Positions 21,252 to 30,824 of a DNA stretch of 64,000 bases are shown piece by piece. The stretch spans positions 556,010 through 620,009 of the forward strand of contig CAUYUJ010015949.1 in assembly GCA_963575745.1 (NCBI GenBank), written 5' to 3'. How positions within the stretch are numbered: position 1 is the stretch's first letter; each line of letters starts with the position of its first letter. Below the pieces are notes generated by a model. The model saw nothing but the letters and a program-made list of their open reading frames with translations. It was not told the DNA's origin and did no database searches. The stretch is from Prorocentrum cordatum (Eukaryota > Sar > Dinophyceae > Prorocentrales > Prorocentraceae). The translations under genes and the position numbers were made by a program.

Positions 21252-21815
21252 ATGGCGTCGCTCGACTACGACGAGGACATCGAGGAGTTCGACGTGCTGC
21301 GGGAAGTCCTGCAGGACGACGACGGCGGCGTCCGCCGCATGCGGCCGACGCCGCCTGCGGCGCCGCCGCCAGGCGCGCTGCTCGCTGCCGCCAAGGCGCG
21401 GCCGCGGCCGACGTCGCGCGCCGCCCCGCATGGCAGCGACGGCCCACCTTGCAAGGGCAAGGACAAGGGCAAGGGCAAGGACAAGGACAAGGACAACGTC
21501 GGCGGCCCACCTTGCAGAAAGGGCAAGGGCAAGGACAAGGACAAGGACGGCGGCGGCCCACCTTGCAAGGGCAAGGGCACGGACAAGAGCAAGGGCGGCA
21601 AGGGCAAGCTTGTCCAAGGGCAAGGGCAAGGGCAAGGGCGGCGGGGCGGCTGGTTCAACAGGGCGCAGCAGCTCTGCGAGCTGCTGCTGGCGGGCGAGTA
21701 CGCCGACGCGGCCGCCCTGGCCGAGGAGTACTACGCTGGCCCAGCAGAGGTCTGGGTCGGCGCTGGCGGCGAGGAGGCCGCCGAGGAGGCGCAGGCGCCG
21801 AGGGGCGCCTCATGA
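21252..21815 (+). CDS. gene D: 187-aa Lys/Gly-repeat protein with C-terminal helical module
   Basis: The ATG at 21252 lies inside a CTGCAG palindrome region (TCGCTGCAGCGATGG). The N-terminus is acidic (MASLDYDEDIEEFDVLREVL). The middle is built of GKGKDKDKD units with three GGPPC(K/R)KG blocks, so Cys residues recur at regular spacing. The C-terminus WFNRAQQLCELLLAGEYADA then AALAEEYYAGPAE resembles the module in gene C. The stop is at 21813-21815. The hexanucleotide GGCAAG/GACAAG repeat underlies the Lys-rich centre, as in gene E. Possible roles are RNA or DNA binding; nothing catalytic is visible. Confidence 0.55.
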   Translation: MASLDYDEDIEEFDVLREVLQDDDGGVRRMRPTPPAAPPPGALLAAAKARPRPTSRAAPHGSDGPPCKGKDKGKGKDKDKDNVGGPPCRKGKGKDKDKDGGGPPCKGKGTDKSKGGKGKLVQGQGQGQGRRGGWFNRAQQLCELLLAGEYADAAALAEEYYAGPAEVWVGAGGEEAAEEAQAPRGAS

Positions 21816-21837
21816 GGAGGGAGGAGGCCGCGGATGA

Positions 21838-22040
21838 GGCCGCGGAGGCGGAGGCGGAGGCGGCCGCCGAGCGCCGAGGGCGCGCCGAGCGCCGAGGGCG
21901 GAGGCGGCCGCGCCGAGCGCCGAGGGCGGAGGCGGCCGCCGAGCGCCGAGTGCGCGCCGCCGAGCGCCGAGGGCGGAGGCGGCCGCCGAGCGGCCCCTGC
22001 AGGGCGCCGAGGGCGGAGGCGCCGCCGAGCGCCTTGGCGC
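21838..22040. repeat. GC minisatellite, GAGCGCCGAGGGCGGAGGCG unit
   Basis: Units of 18-30 bp built from GCCGAGCGCCGAGGGCG are repeated about eight times directly after gene D. It is almost pure GC. Confidence 0.8.
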
Positions 22041-23120
22041 TGCAGCGCCCACATGAGAGCCGCGGCGCGCCACCGCGGAGCATGGGGGGCCGCCGCGGAG
22101 CATTCCACTACATGGGCGACGGAATGGGACGGTAACTCAGTAGAGGTAGACAGGGGGAGAGGGGGGACTATAGTAGAGGTAGACAGGGGGGAGACGTGAT
22201 ATACATAGGGAATGCGAGGGGGACGATGGAGACGCAGCGTGGGGGTGGAGTGAAGACACATTGGAGAGAGACGGTAGACAGGATGCCCGCTGCAGCGGGT
22301 ATCCACTCTCCCGTGAGCGAGGGGGACAACGAACGCATAGTGATAGGATACATGCTGTAGCAACCCAACATGTAAGATCAATGGGAGCAATGGGGGGGTG
22401 GATTGGATCAGTTCGCGAGCATAGCTGACGCCGACGCATGCATGTGTTTAGGCCAGGTTATATTTCGTGCGCCAGATCGCGTGGTGCGCCCGCGCTGTCG
22501 CCCAGAAAGGCGCTCCGATATCCTCATCACATCTATCTGCCATCGTCGACGTTCACATCCTGATCCGCTGACATTTTTTTGCATGGACTGATGTGCCAGG
22601 GGTCGGCCTTGGATTGGCCAGGAAAGTTTGGGGGCACTTGGGGGGGTCCTGGGGCACTTCAGATGGCAAACAGTCTCGCATCGCATCGCCCTTCGCCACT
22701 CTCCCTGCCCCCCTTCAGCACAGTTCGTTGCGCCGCCGAGTAGCTCCCCCCCATGGCCTCCTGGCAGCCTCACCAGCTCCCATCAGCCTTGTCCTCAGCA
22801 GTCTCGAGCCATCGCGACGCTGCTGCAGCAGAGCCGTGAGCGTAAATCTTTGCAGTTGACAGCGGTGTCGGCATCGTCAACCTCGTCGCGACGCTGCTGC
22901 AGCAGCGCCGCGTGATGTACTTCGCGCCTCTCTTAGTTTCACTCCCACCTCGAAATCAGCAGTGTGGACAGTGTTCTGGGACTGCGTGGGTGGGCGTTGG
23001 GGTGGGCTGGAGTGCTGGATGTTGGCATCAGGATGGCTGATCTGAGGTCGAACGGGAGCTTCGGGTGAAGCGATCTGAGAGCGTCGGTGCCCCTCTGCAG
23101 AGGTGATGCTGTCTGACAGC
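22041..23120. other. intergenic part of the transposon, no gene seen
   Basis: It has a duplicated AGTAGAGGTAGACAGGGGGA phrase at 22139-22195 and palindromes at about 22283 (CCCGCTGCAGCGGG), 22822 and 22897. I see no continuous frame with conserved content. Confidence 0.45.
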
Positions 23121-23273
23121 GGCGTGTCTGTTCAATAGCCCCCTCTATTGAACAGCCACGCCCGTGTCTGTTCAATAGCCCCCTCTATTGAACATGCCAT
23201 GTTCAATAGCCCCCTCTATTGAACAGCCACGCCCGTGTCTGTTCAATAGCCCCCTCTATTGAACAGACACGCC
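23121..23273. repeat. array of four hairpins, TTCAATAG/CTATTGAA stems
   Basis: Four copies (23129-23154, 23169-23194, 23200-23225, 23240-23265) each have a perfect 10-bp stem TGTTCAATAG/CTATTGAACA around a CCCCCT loop. The array as a whole is also bounded by inverted ends, GGCGTGTCTGTTCAATAG at 23121 and its complement ending at 23273, so nested folding is possible. Confidence 0.95.
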
Positions 23274-23379
23274 TCTGTCGATGTCCCAGCTGCCTTCGAG
23301 GCTCCCAGATCGCTTCGATATTTGCTCCGGATCACACTTCGCGCATCTCCTGAATCCGTCCCGCGCCCTCCTCGGACAC

Positions 23380-23770
23380 CTTCCGTGTCCCTCCTGTGTC
23401 TGCCCGCCCGCTCCCGAGCTCCCGTGTATACCTATCCGTCTCCCGTGTCTCTCCCGCGTCTCTCCCGTGCCCCTTCCGTGTCTCCACCTGCCTTCCGTGC
23501 GCTCCCGCCCGTGCCCCTCCGCACCGCTCCCGCGTCCGTCCGCCCGCTCGCCCCCGAACTCCCGTGCCCCTCCCGTGTCTCTTCCGTGCCCCCCCCCGTG
23601 TTTCTCCCATGTCCCTCCCACCCCTCCGTGTCTTTCGCACCGTCCCTTCCGTGTTCCTCAAATGATCATGCATCCCCCCCCCGCGTCCTGCCCGCCCGCC
23701 CGCCCGCGCTCGTGTCCTTCCCTCCCGTGTCTCCTCGCATCTCCCCCCGCCCCCCCCCCCCCCCTCGTGT
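23380..23770 (+). repeat. CCCGTGTCT-type pyrimidine minisatellite
   Basis: Short units such as CTCCCGTGTCTCTCCCGTG and GCCCGCCCGC repeat with drift and end in a poly-C run at 23749-23763. Open frames across it on both strands are repeat artefacts. Confidence 0.8.
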
Positions 23771-24089
23771 CCCTCATTATCTCCCTCCTCTCCTTTCCAT
23801 CACTCTATATCTCTCTCCCTATTGCCCACTACCATGCGTTCCATCATGGTGCGCATGCATAGCGCTGCAGCGCTTCATGTTACTTTGTGACGATGATTTC
23901 TGCTGAGCGCTGCAGCGCTCACGTGTGTTCCTTAATTGCATGCGATCGTTGCGCTGCAGCGCATCTGTACTGTTGTGGCCTCTCTTCCACCTCAGCAGCC
24001 GAGTGCTTCAGCTCTCGCAGTGTGGGAGGCCCTCCCTCGCGCTTCCCCTCGGAGCGTCCGCGCACCCCCTCGCCCTCGCGGAGGGCATC

Positions 24090-25945
24090 ATGTCTGCCGC
24101 GGCTGCGGCCACACCCATCAACCACATCCTGGATAACCTGGACAGCTGCGACGCCTTCTTCGCATCGCAGATCGGCGTCATCGCCGCCGACGCGGTGGCG
24201 CAGAGCCAGTCCGCCTTGTCCATGAGCGTGCAGCTGCAGCTTCACAACTTGGGGACGATCGGGGCTGCCCAAGCAGCTACCCTGCAGAATCGAATCACCG
24301 CGTCGGGCTTCGCGGACAGCCACAAGGCGCGCCTCAGCGCCGCGCTGGCCGCGCGCGTGGGCACGGCGACGCCCACGCTCCAGATGCGCGCGCAGACGCT
24401 CGCGTCAGGGCGGCGCTATCCATCGTGCTTTGCACGTCGGACCGCCGAAGTGTTATTCACATGTATGGTTTAATTGTTTGTTCTGTACTTTATGTATGCT
24501 ACCATGTTCATTTTTCAAATGTACTTATGTTAGCATGCTGCAGCATGTCTGCGTCGATTCGTAGGCCGGTGGGCTTTACCATGCAGGACTGGGGTTTATT
24601 TCGCGACCCCAGCCAGAGCATCGTCGCGAAGGTGCGCGCGTTGATCAAACGTTGCGGTGCCATCGGCTTGACGGTTCCGAGCGAGAACACGCTGAAAGAG
24701 TTGGCGGCGTTGATGGCATGCGCCCATCTTCCAGACGCAAACCCTGGGCAGCTCTACGGGATCGTGACGGAGATGAAGGTTTGGGGTTCGGCGGGAACGC
24801 CTAACGCAGACGCATCACACCGCACTGACTGCAGCCAATGCGACGCGGCGCGTCAGCGTTAGGGTTTCCCGACGAGTCGCCCTTTACAGGGTCAGTTCTT
24901 GGCGAGCCGCAGGGGCGCGACGGGGCAAGCGGCGACAGTGACTTGGAATTTCCCAGCAGATCCTCGGCAGCTCCCTCAGCACATCTTCGACGCGGCGTAC
25001 ACCGATGCGGACCCGCCGATCGATGTGACGCGCGACCTCGCCAACGTGGCATCGCATCTACGAGGCTGCTGCCACCCCGTCATGCGCTGCAGCGCTGATT
25101 GTTCTGGATGTCTTGGGTGCTTCGGTGAGCTCGGTCCTTTAGGTCCACCTCGCATAGAGCATGATAGGTTTCATGCTACGCGTGCGCCGCTGAAGCGGCC
25201 TGCGGGTCTCAACGCCATCAAGGCTCGCGTGCCTCTCAGGCTGACCAACAAGGGCTTGCGGGCTGCCGCCCCACCGCATCAGCCGAGCACTGCCATTGTG
25301 CCATGGACACCATCGGGGTCACCCTCCGTGCCGCCTGCAGCGCCAATGCAACCCATGGACGCGATGGCCGTGATGCAGCAAATGCTGGCAGCGTTTGCGC
25401 CACCGCCATCGCCGCCCAACGAGCTGCAGCTGCAGCTCTTCCCGCGCCGCCCTGCGGCGCCCACGGCGAGCCCCCCCGCGAGTCCCCCCGCGATTGGTGA
25501 TTCGCCAGCTGGGCCAGCATTGTCAGCGGCGGCGCCAGATGCTGCTGCAGCAGCGCCAACGCCGCCAAACGAAGATGCTGCTGCAGCAGCAGACGGAGAC
25601 GAGGATGCTGTGCTGCAGGCGATCGAGACCTTGGCTGCGGGCAGCGCGAAAGGCGAGCTGCCTCGCAAGGGCAATGGCAAGGGCAAGAAGGGCAAGGGCA
25701 AGAGCGCGATCAAGGGCAAGAGCAAGACAGGCGCTGGCAAGGGCAAGACGGCGGCCAAGGGCACGGCCAAACCGAAGGCCAAGGGCAAAGGGAAGGCCAA
25801 AGCCAAGGCCAAGGCCAAGCCCAAGGGCAAGGCGGCAGCCAAACGGGGCCAAATGGCACTCGGGTGCAGCAAATGCCGCTACCTGCCGAATGGCTGCGGC
25901 ACGTGCCGCGACCCGAACTTCACTGGCCGTCGCGGCAAGCCGTGA
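24090..25945 (+). CDS. gene E: three-exon protein, about 539 aa, Lys/Gly tail and Cys knuckle
   Basis: Best exon model: 24090-24424, 24544-24778, 24896-25945. Both introns are GT-AG and keep the frame; the first acceptor sits inside CATGCTGCAGCATG and could instead be at 24565. Exon 1 (MSAAAAATPINHILDNLDSC) is helical. Exon 2 has MQDWGLFRDPSQSIVAKVRA then IGLTVPSENTLKELAALMAC, a helical module I recall from other multi-copy dinoflagellate proteins (unchecked). Exon 3 starts FLASRRGATGQAATVTWNFP, passes a Pro/Ala linker and a long KGKGK/AKAKAK tail, and ends with LGCSKCRYLPNGCGTCRDPN, a C-x2-C-x6-C-x2-C knuckle that may bind zinc. A nucleic-acid-binding accessory protein of the transposon is likely but unproven. 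The Lys-rich part comes from AAGGGC repeats like those of gene D. Confidence 0.65.
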
Positions 25946-26688
25946 GCGCGCAACGGGCACTGTCGGCATATGGAGGTGAGGATGAGGATTATGAGGGCGA
26001 GGAGGAGGATGGGTAGGATGATGAGGAGGATGAGCATGTGGAGGAGAAGGAATGAGGAGGATGGTGAGGATTAGTGCGAGGTTGGATGGAACGCTGGCCG
26101 ATGATATGAACGGTAGTGGCGATGGTCTTGCCTGGCGGTCGCGCGGCTCGCACGGACGACGAGGAGGATGAAAGTCAAATATGTTGACGGGTTCTCTTGG
26201 ATGCGGGCGCTGCAGCGCTGGCGCCTTTGTGGTCAACGTTTGCATCGCCATCATGATCACGATGCAGCGCTGCAGCGCTCGCTTTCCTGGATGGTGGCGT
26301 AGATATTGCGTGCTGGTGTGTTCCGATGCAGCGCTGCAGCGCCTGTCAGACTTGCGGTGCCGCTGTAGCGTTGGCGCGTTTGTGAGTGTGCAGTTGCAGC
26401 CGCGGTGTCCATGTATTGCGTGACGTGCTCGTCTTGAGTGCCAGTCGTTCCTCGTCGATACGCGCTGCAGCGCCATCATTCGTGATGTCGAGCGTTGTCT
26501 CCCGCATGGTTGTTGCCAAGTCACGCGCTGCAGCGCTGTGATTCGCTCATGTTGCGCGTTGCCGATGGCATGCCCTCCTCCCCCTCCTCCTCCTCCTCCT
26601 CCTCACTTGGCTCGCGCGTCGCAGTCGCCATCGTTTGCTGCAGCGGGTGCTGGCAACGGACCTCCTCCGCCTCCTCACTGGGCTCGCA
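25946..26688. other. spacer with several palindromes, no gene
   Basis: Purine-rich at first (GAGGATGAG words to 26070), then palindromes at about 26208, 26268, 26332, 26463 and 26526 (mostly GCGCTGCAGCGC), two of them adjoining the duplicated word GATGCAGCGCTGCAGCGC. A (TCC)n run is at 26578-26605. Confidence 0.6.
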
Positions 26689-27119
26689 ATGGCGGCGCGC
26701 CGCTGCGACAAGCCGTTCGAAGCGCAAGCGCGCGCCGACCGTCGCGACGAGTTGCGCGAGGCCCGCGCGAGAGCGACGGCGACTGCTACAGCAGAGGTGA
26801 AGGAGGCGCGGAAGAACGCCAGGAACGCGAAGAAGCAGGTGCAGATCCGCACCGCGGAGCTGCAGGTGGATGAGGAGGCGGATGAGAAGGATGACGGTGG
26901 GGTTCATGAGTGCGGCAGGCTACTCCCCCGCTGCAGCGGGGGAGAAGGGCGACAGGGGGGATGCTCAGGAGGAGGTGGAAGGCGATGATGTGGGAGGATG
27001 AGGAGTATGAGTAGCAGGGTCGGGGTCAGATGGACATCGCCGCTTCGGACGTGGCCAACCAGAAACTCAACGAGGCGTTGGCCTCGCTGCGGAACGCCAA
27101 GAAGATGAAGGTTACCTGA
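26689..27119 (+). CDS. gene G: two-exon, 88-aa basic helical protein
   Basis: Exons 26689-26865 and 27030-27119. Donor CTGCAG/GTGGAT and acceptor GTCAG/ATGG join in phase 0, and the reading frame runs from MAARRCDKPFEAQARAD to the stop at 27117-27119. The product is almost wholly charged helix (EARARATATATAEVKEARKN then ARNAKKQVQ), then AASDVANQKLNEALASLRNA and KKMKVT, with the look of a short basic coiled coil. The 164-bp intron holds the 22-bp palindrome at 26923-26944 and purine-rich repeats. It lies 680 bp upstream of the transposase gene. Its function is unknown; a DNA-bridging accessory factor is a guess. Confidence 0.55.
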
Positions 27120-27797
27120 GTGAGGTCGGCCTCGGCGACCGCCTGCTGAAGCATGCTGGTTCGATTGATTGGTAAAGGCCGGAGGGAACGTGGTTGAGCG
27201 TGTTGTTTGAGTTGCGCTGCAGCGCTTCTCCGTGGACCACGGTTGAAAGTTTGCGCGCGGATCATGATGTGTTAATGTGTTGCGCTGCAGCGCAGTTTCG
27301 CTTGCAGTTTCTCGTTGGATGGCGATGTGGCGGATGATGAGGGCGAGTGATATTGATGCTGTTGACGATGAAGGTGATGGTGACGGGGAGGATGAAGGGA
27401 CGGGAGACGGATGATGAGGAGGATGGGTAGGTTGAGGAGGAGGATGGGGAGGATGAGGGGGCGCATGAGGCGGAGGAGGAGGAGGAGGAGGAAGAGGAGG
27501 AGGAGGAGGTATAGGAGGGGGAGGAAGAGGAGGAGGACGAGGGGGATGGCGAGCAGGATGGAGGAGGAGGAGGACGTTCGCGCTGCAGCGCGTCAGATTG
27601 TCATCATTGGACGTTAGCGGCGCTGTAGCGCCATGTGCTCCCAGACTGTTGCTTGGCAGTTAGCGCTGCAGCGCGCATTTGGTTGCTCTCCACGCGGTGC
27701 AGCCTCATTTCCATCCGTAGTCGCCGTGGCCCCTAGCGGAGGGGCCCCTCCGCGCGCGCGCAGCGACGGAGGCAAGCTTGCCTCGGGAACGCGCGCG
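27120..27797. other. spacer before the transposase gene
   Basis: Palindromes at about 27213, 27281, 27582 and 27662, and a GGA-rich block at 27405-27570. A GCGCTGTAGCGC word at 27620 is a one-base variant of the palindrome. A GC-rich leader precedes the ATG at 27798. Confidence 0.6.
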
Positions 27798-28311
27798 ATG
27801 GCGGCAGAGGACGACCGCCCAGCGAAGCTGCGGCGGCTGTCCCGCCTTCGCGCGGAACTGCCATTCATGCATTGTAATGCGATGGCGCAATTCCTGGCGT
27901 CCGTTAAGCGAGACGGAGCCCCCGAATTGGGATCCCGACGCCAGGATATCAGAGACGCTCGGGAGCTCATGGTCGGTGAGAACACGCCGTACGGCAAGCT
28001 CCACCAGAACATGGTAGTCGGGCAGCACACGGTGGAGATCTGCAGTCCAGCAGCAATGCTGTGGTATTGCAGCGCCCTCCCCGCGATGCAGCCTCTGTGG
28101 CAGCGGGCGCTGGAGCTGCCACGCCCGTGGCACATCATCATTTACGGCGATGAAATAGGCGCTGGCAACGCGCTGGCGCACGTGCAGAACCGCAAGTCCT
28201 GGGGCATCTACTGGACGATCGCGGAATTCGGCCCGCAGGCGCTTTCGTCGGAGGACTTTCGCGATAGCGTTGCTGCAGCAACGATATATGCGGGGGGGGG
28301 AGGGGGGTAGA

Positions 28312-28352
<41 letters not shown>

Positions 28353-30239
28353 GCGCTGCAGCGCCAGTTGTGCTGCGATTTGTTCGCAGGATGCGTGGTT
28401 CCAGCTCGCGACGACGCGGGCCAAGACCGCGAACGACATCCAGCCGCGCGGACTGACGATGCTACTGGACGCAATCCTCGCGCAGTTCTGGCCTGATCAG
28501 GGGCGCAACTTCAGCGCAGGCATCAGCTTGCGGCTGCGCCCCGACGGCGCGACGGAGCTCATCCAGATGGACCTCGGAATTTACATTCAGCCGCTGCAGC
28601 GGTCGCCGCATAGCACCCAAGATTAGTTAGCATACATGTGCACATGTATATATCCATTACGCCTTCTTGCGTCGCTGCAGCGGCTCTGTCGGATCGCGGA
28701 CGAGGATGCAATACACCGCTTGATCGGAATGAAAGGTTCGTCTGGAATCAAACCATGTTTTATGTGCCGCAACGTGTTCTTGAAGGGCGAAGTTCGGGAT
28801 ATAGTTGCTTATGATGCGACGGGTGTCGCTGTTCACCACTCGGAACCAGGTGCGTCGCGGCTGCAGCCGATGACGGCGCCGTTGCTCGATGCCATCTGCA
28901 ACAGATTGATCGAAGGGGTCAACATCATGAACAAGGGCGAGTTCCAGGAGTTGGAGCGCCGACTTGGCTGGAACTGGGACCCCCATTTGCCTGAGCGGGT
29001 TCGGAAACTCAAGCCGCTCGAGACAGTCATGTTTGATTGGATGCATTGTATTTTCGTCAACGGTACATATAACATTCTGGTGTTCCAAATGTTTCGAAGG
29101 TTGAAGGGTTACTGGGCGCGCGCAGACGCATATTTCCAGGACTGGTCGTTTCCAGGGTGCCACTCCATCTCCCCCGACACGCGCGCGATCTTCGGCGAGA
29201 AGCGCGTGAGGTCCCACGTTGACAGCAAGCATTTCAAGTGTACCGCCAGCGAGGGGCTCACAACCATGCAAGTATCATTGCATGCTTCGCGCCCCCGCCA
29301 GACCAATAATACATGCGCTGCAGCGCACGTGAATTTCTGTAGGATATGTACTGCACCCCTCTTGTTCGGACATGCGTTCGCGCGGGCGGATTGACGTGTT
29401 TCTTCAGGGAGGTGGCTAGCGACGCTGCAGCGCCTGCAGTCCGATCTGCTTGCGCAGTGTTCGAGGCGCACACGATCGTTGTGGAAGAAATCCTACGAGT
29501 ATCCAGGCGTCAGGCAGACGCGGATAAGCTGCAGGCTGCGGTTAACATGTTTTTGTTGTCATACAGCAGCGTCTTTGGCAAGGAAACGATGGCGCAGAAG
29601 TTCCATTACCTGCACCACTTCGCCAACTACGTGAGGCGTTGGGGCCATGTGGCGCTGCCGTCGTGCTGGGTTTTGGAGCGCAAGCACAAGACCAGCAAGC
29701 GCTTTGCGAACGCTCTTCAGGTGGGGGCTGCAGCCTCCAGCGGCTGGGACGCCAATGTCCTGAAGAGCGTCGCCGAGCGGCACCTGTGGCAGCTCATGGA
29801 TGGCGACACCTTTAAGGTTAACTGCCTGGTTAACGCCCCCAGGCCGTCCAAGGCCATCTCGCGCGAACTGCTGCAGCAGTTCGGGCCTGCGGACTTTGTT
29901 ACGTCCGCTGCAGCGCGGTGCCGCTACCACGACGTCAAATACGGCGACGTCGTGCTGTTGGAGGACGGAGGAGGGGAACACATTGCGGCCGAGGTGTTGA
30001 AACACCTCTCCTTCACCAAGAACGGCCACTACTATGGCTTGAGCTTGGTCCTGCCCTACTTCTTCAAGGAGAAGCTGCACCCGCGCGCCTCCGCGCACGT
30101 GCTTGGCGGCGATGCCGACGCCTTTTGGGCGCACACGGCGAGCATCGCGTGCTCGCTCGCGTGGGCGCCGCGCGAGGGCGGCGGCATCCGAGCGGCGCGC
30201 CCGATATGGTCGCAGCCGCGGTGGTGCGCTTTAGCCTAA
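27798..30239 (+). CDS. gene F: RNase H-fold (DDE) transposase, Tnp2/Plavaka-CACTA-like, about 727 aa
   Basis: It presumably cuts and rejoins the element ends. Exons 27798-28262, 28390-28620, 28681-29271 and 29343-30239 join in phase 0 each time. Introns are 127 bp (GA-AG), 60 bp (GA-AG, donor least certain) and 71 bp (GT-AG). The start MAAEDDRPAKLRRLSRLRAE is the first ATG after a GC-rich leader. Catalytic candidates are D118 in IIIYGDEIGAGN, D351 in TVMFDWMHCIFVNGTYN and E541 in SCWVLERKHKTSKR, preceded by KFHYLHHFANYVRRWG; this order and the local wording match Tnp2-type transposases. A Cys pair in KPCFMCRNVF (C258, C261) lies between the first two acids, as in that family. The C-terminus (YGDVVLLEDGG, HYYGLSLVLPYF) forms a small beta domain. 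No internal stop breaks the model. Every intron contains or abuts CTGCAG palindromes. Confidence 0.82.
28263..28389 (+). other. intron 1 of gene F, GA-AG
   Basis: GAT stands at both ends (28263-28265 and 28390-28392), so cutting at either copy gives the same protein (SSEDFRDAWFQLAT). It carries CGTTGCTGCAGCAACG (28268-28283), a poly-G run, a (GA)n run (28311-28352) and GGCGCTGCAGCGCC (28352-28365), 24 nt before the acceptor. Confidence 0.75.
29272..29342 (+). other. intron 3 of gene F, GT-AG
   Basis: Donor CAA/GTATCA, acceptor TCTGTAG/GATATG, 71 bp, phase 0 both sides. The palindrome TGCGCTGCAGCGCA (29314-29327) ends 15 nt before the acceptor, at the place where a pyrimidine tract would be expected. 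Confidence 0.7.
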
Positions 30240-30460
30240 AACGTGGATTCCTTACTGGCGCTGCAGCGCACTTTTTTACATTGCTAAATGCTTCGGTGCT
30301 GCAGCACCTGAACGTTGCATGGTCGACGACTCCTCTTCTCCGCCTTGAAAACGTGGATTCCTTCTGCATTGCGCTGTAGCGCACCTTTTTCATTGACACT
30401 TCGGTGCTGCAGCACCTGAACAGTGCATGGTCGCCGATTCCTCTCCTCCGCCTCGTTCCT
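30239..30460 (+). repeat. tandem duplication of about 108 bp after gene F
   Basis: The phrase AAAACGTGGATTCCTT, a GCGCTGYAGCGCAC palindrome, TTCGGTGCTGCAGCACCTGA, then GCATGGTCG occurs twice in the same order. Each unit carries two palindromes of different arm sequence. It may serve as the 3' end region of the transposase gene. Confidence 0.85.
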
Positions 30461-30639
30461 CCTCCTCCTCTTGCGCTGCAGCGCTAATGTCGTTGATCAG
30501 TGGTGCGGTCGTTCAAACTCCTCCTTCCCCGCGTCCTCCCCCTTCTCCCCCTCCTCCTACTGCTCCTACTGCTGCTCCCCCTCCTCATCTTGCCCCCCCT
30601 TCCCCTCCCCCCCCCCCCTTCTCTGGCGAGGGGGGGGGG

Positions 30640-30743
30640 TGGAGGAGGGGGAGGGGGAGGAGGAGGAGGAGGAGGAGGAGGAGGAGGAGGAGGGAAAACG
30701 ACGAGATAAAGCTCAGAGCGGGAGGAGGATGGGGAGGGAGGAG

Positions 30744-30824
<81 letters not shown>

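Noticed and set aside
23121-23273. CRISPR-like look of four regularly spaced hairpins
   Set aside because: The spacers are partly identical and 5-14 bp long, there is no cas gene, and the setting is eukaryotic. It is described as a hairpin array instead.
24899-25945. Gene E read as a single exon starting at 24899
   Set aside because: The codon there is TTG, and the protein-like sequence continues into upstream exons that join in frame through GT-AG introns.
28636-29394. Transposase part read as an independent 252-aa protein
   Set aside because: Its ends run into intron sequence with palindromes. The neighbouring frames supply the first and third catalytic acids, so it is exon 3 of gene F.
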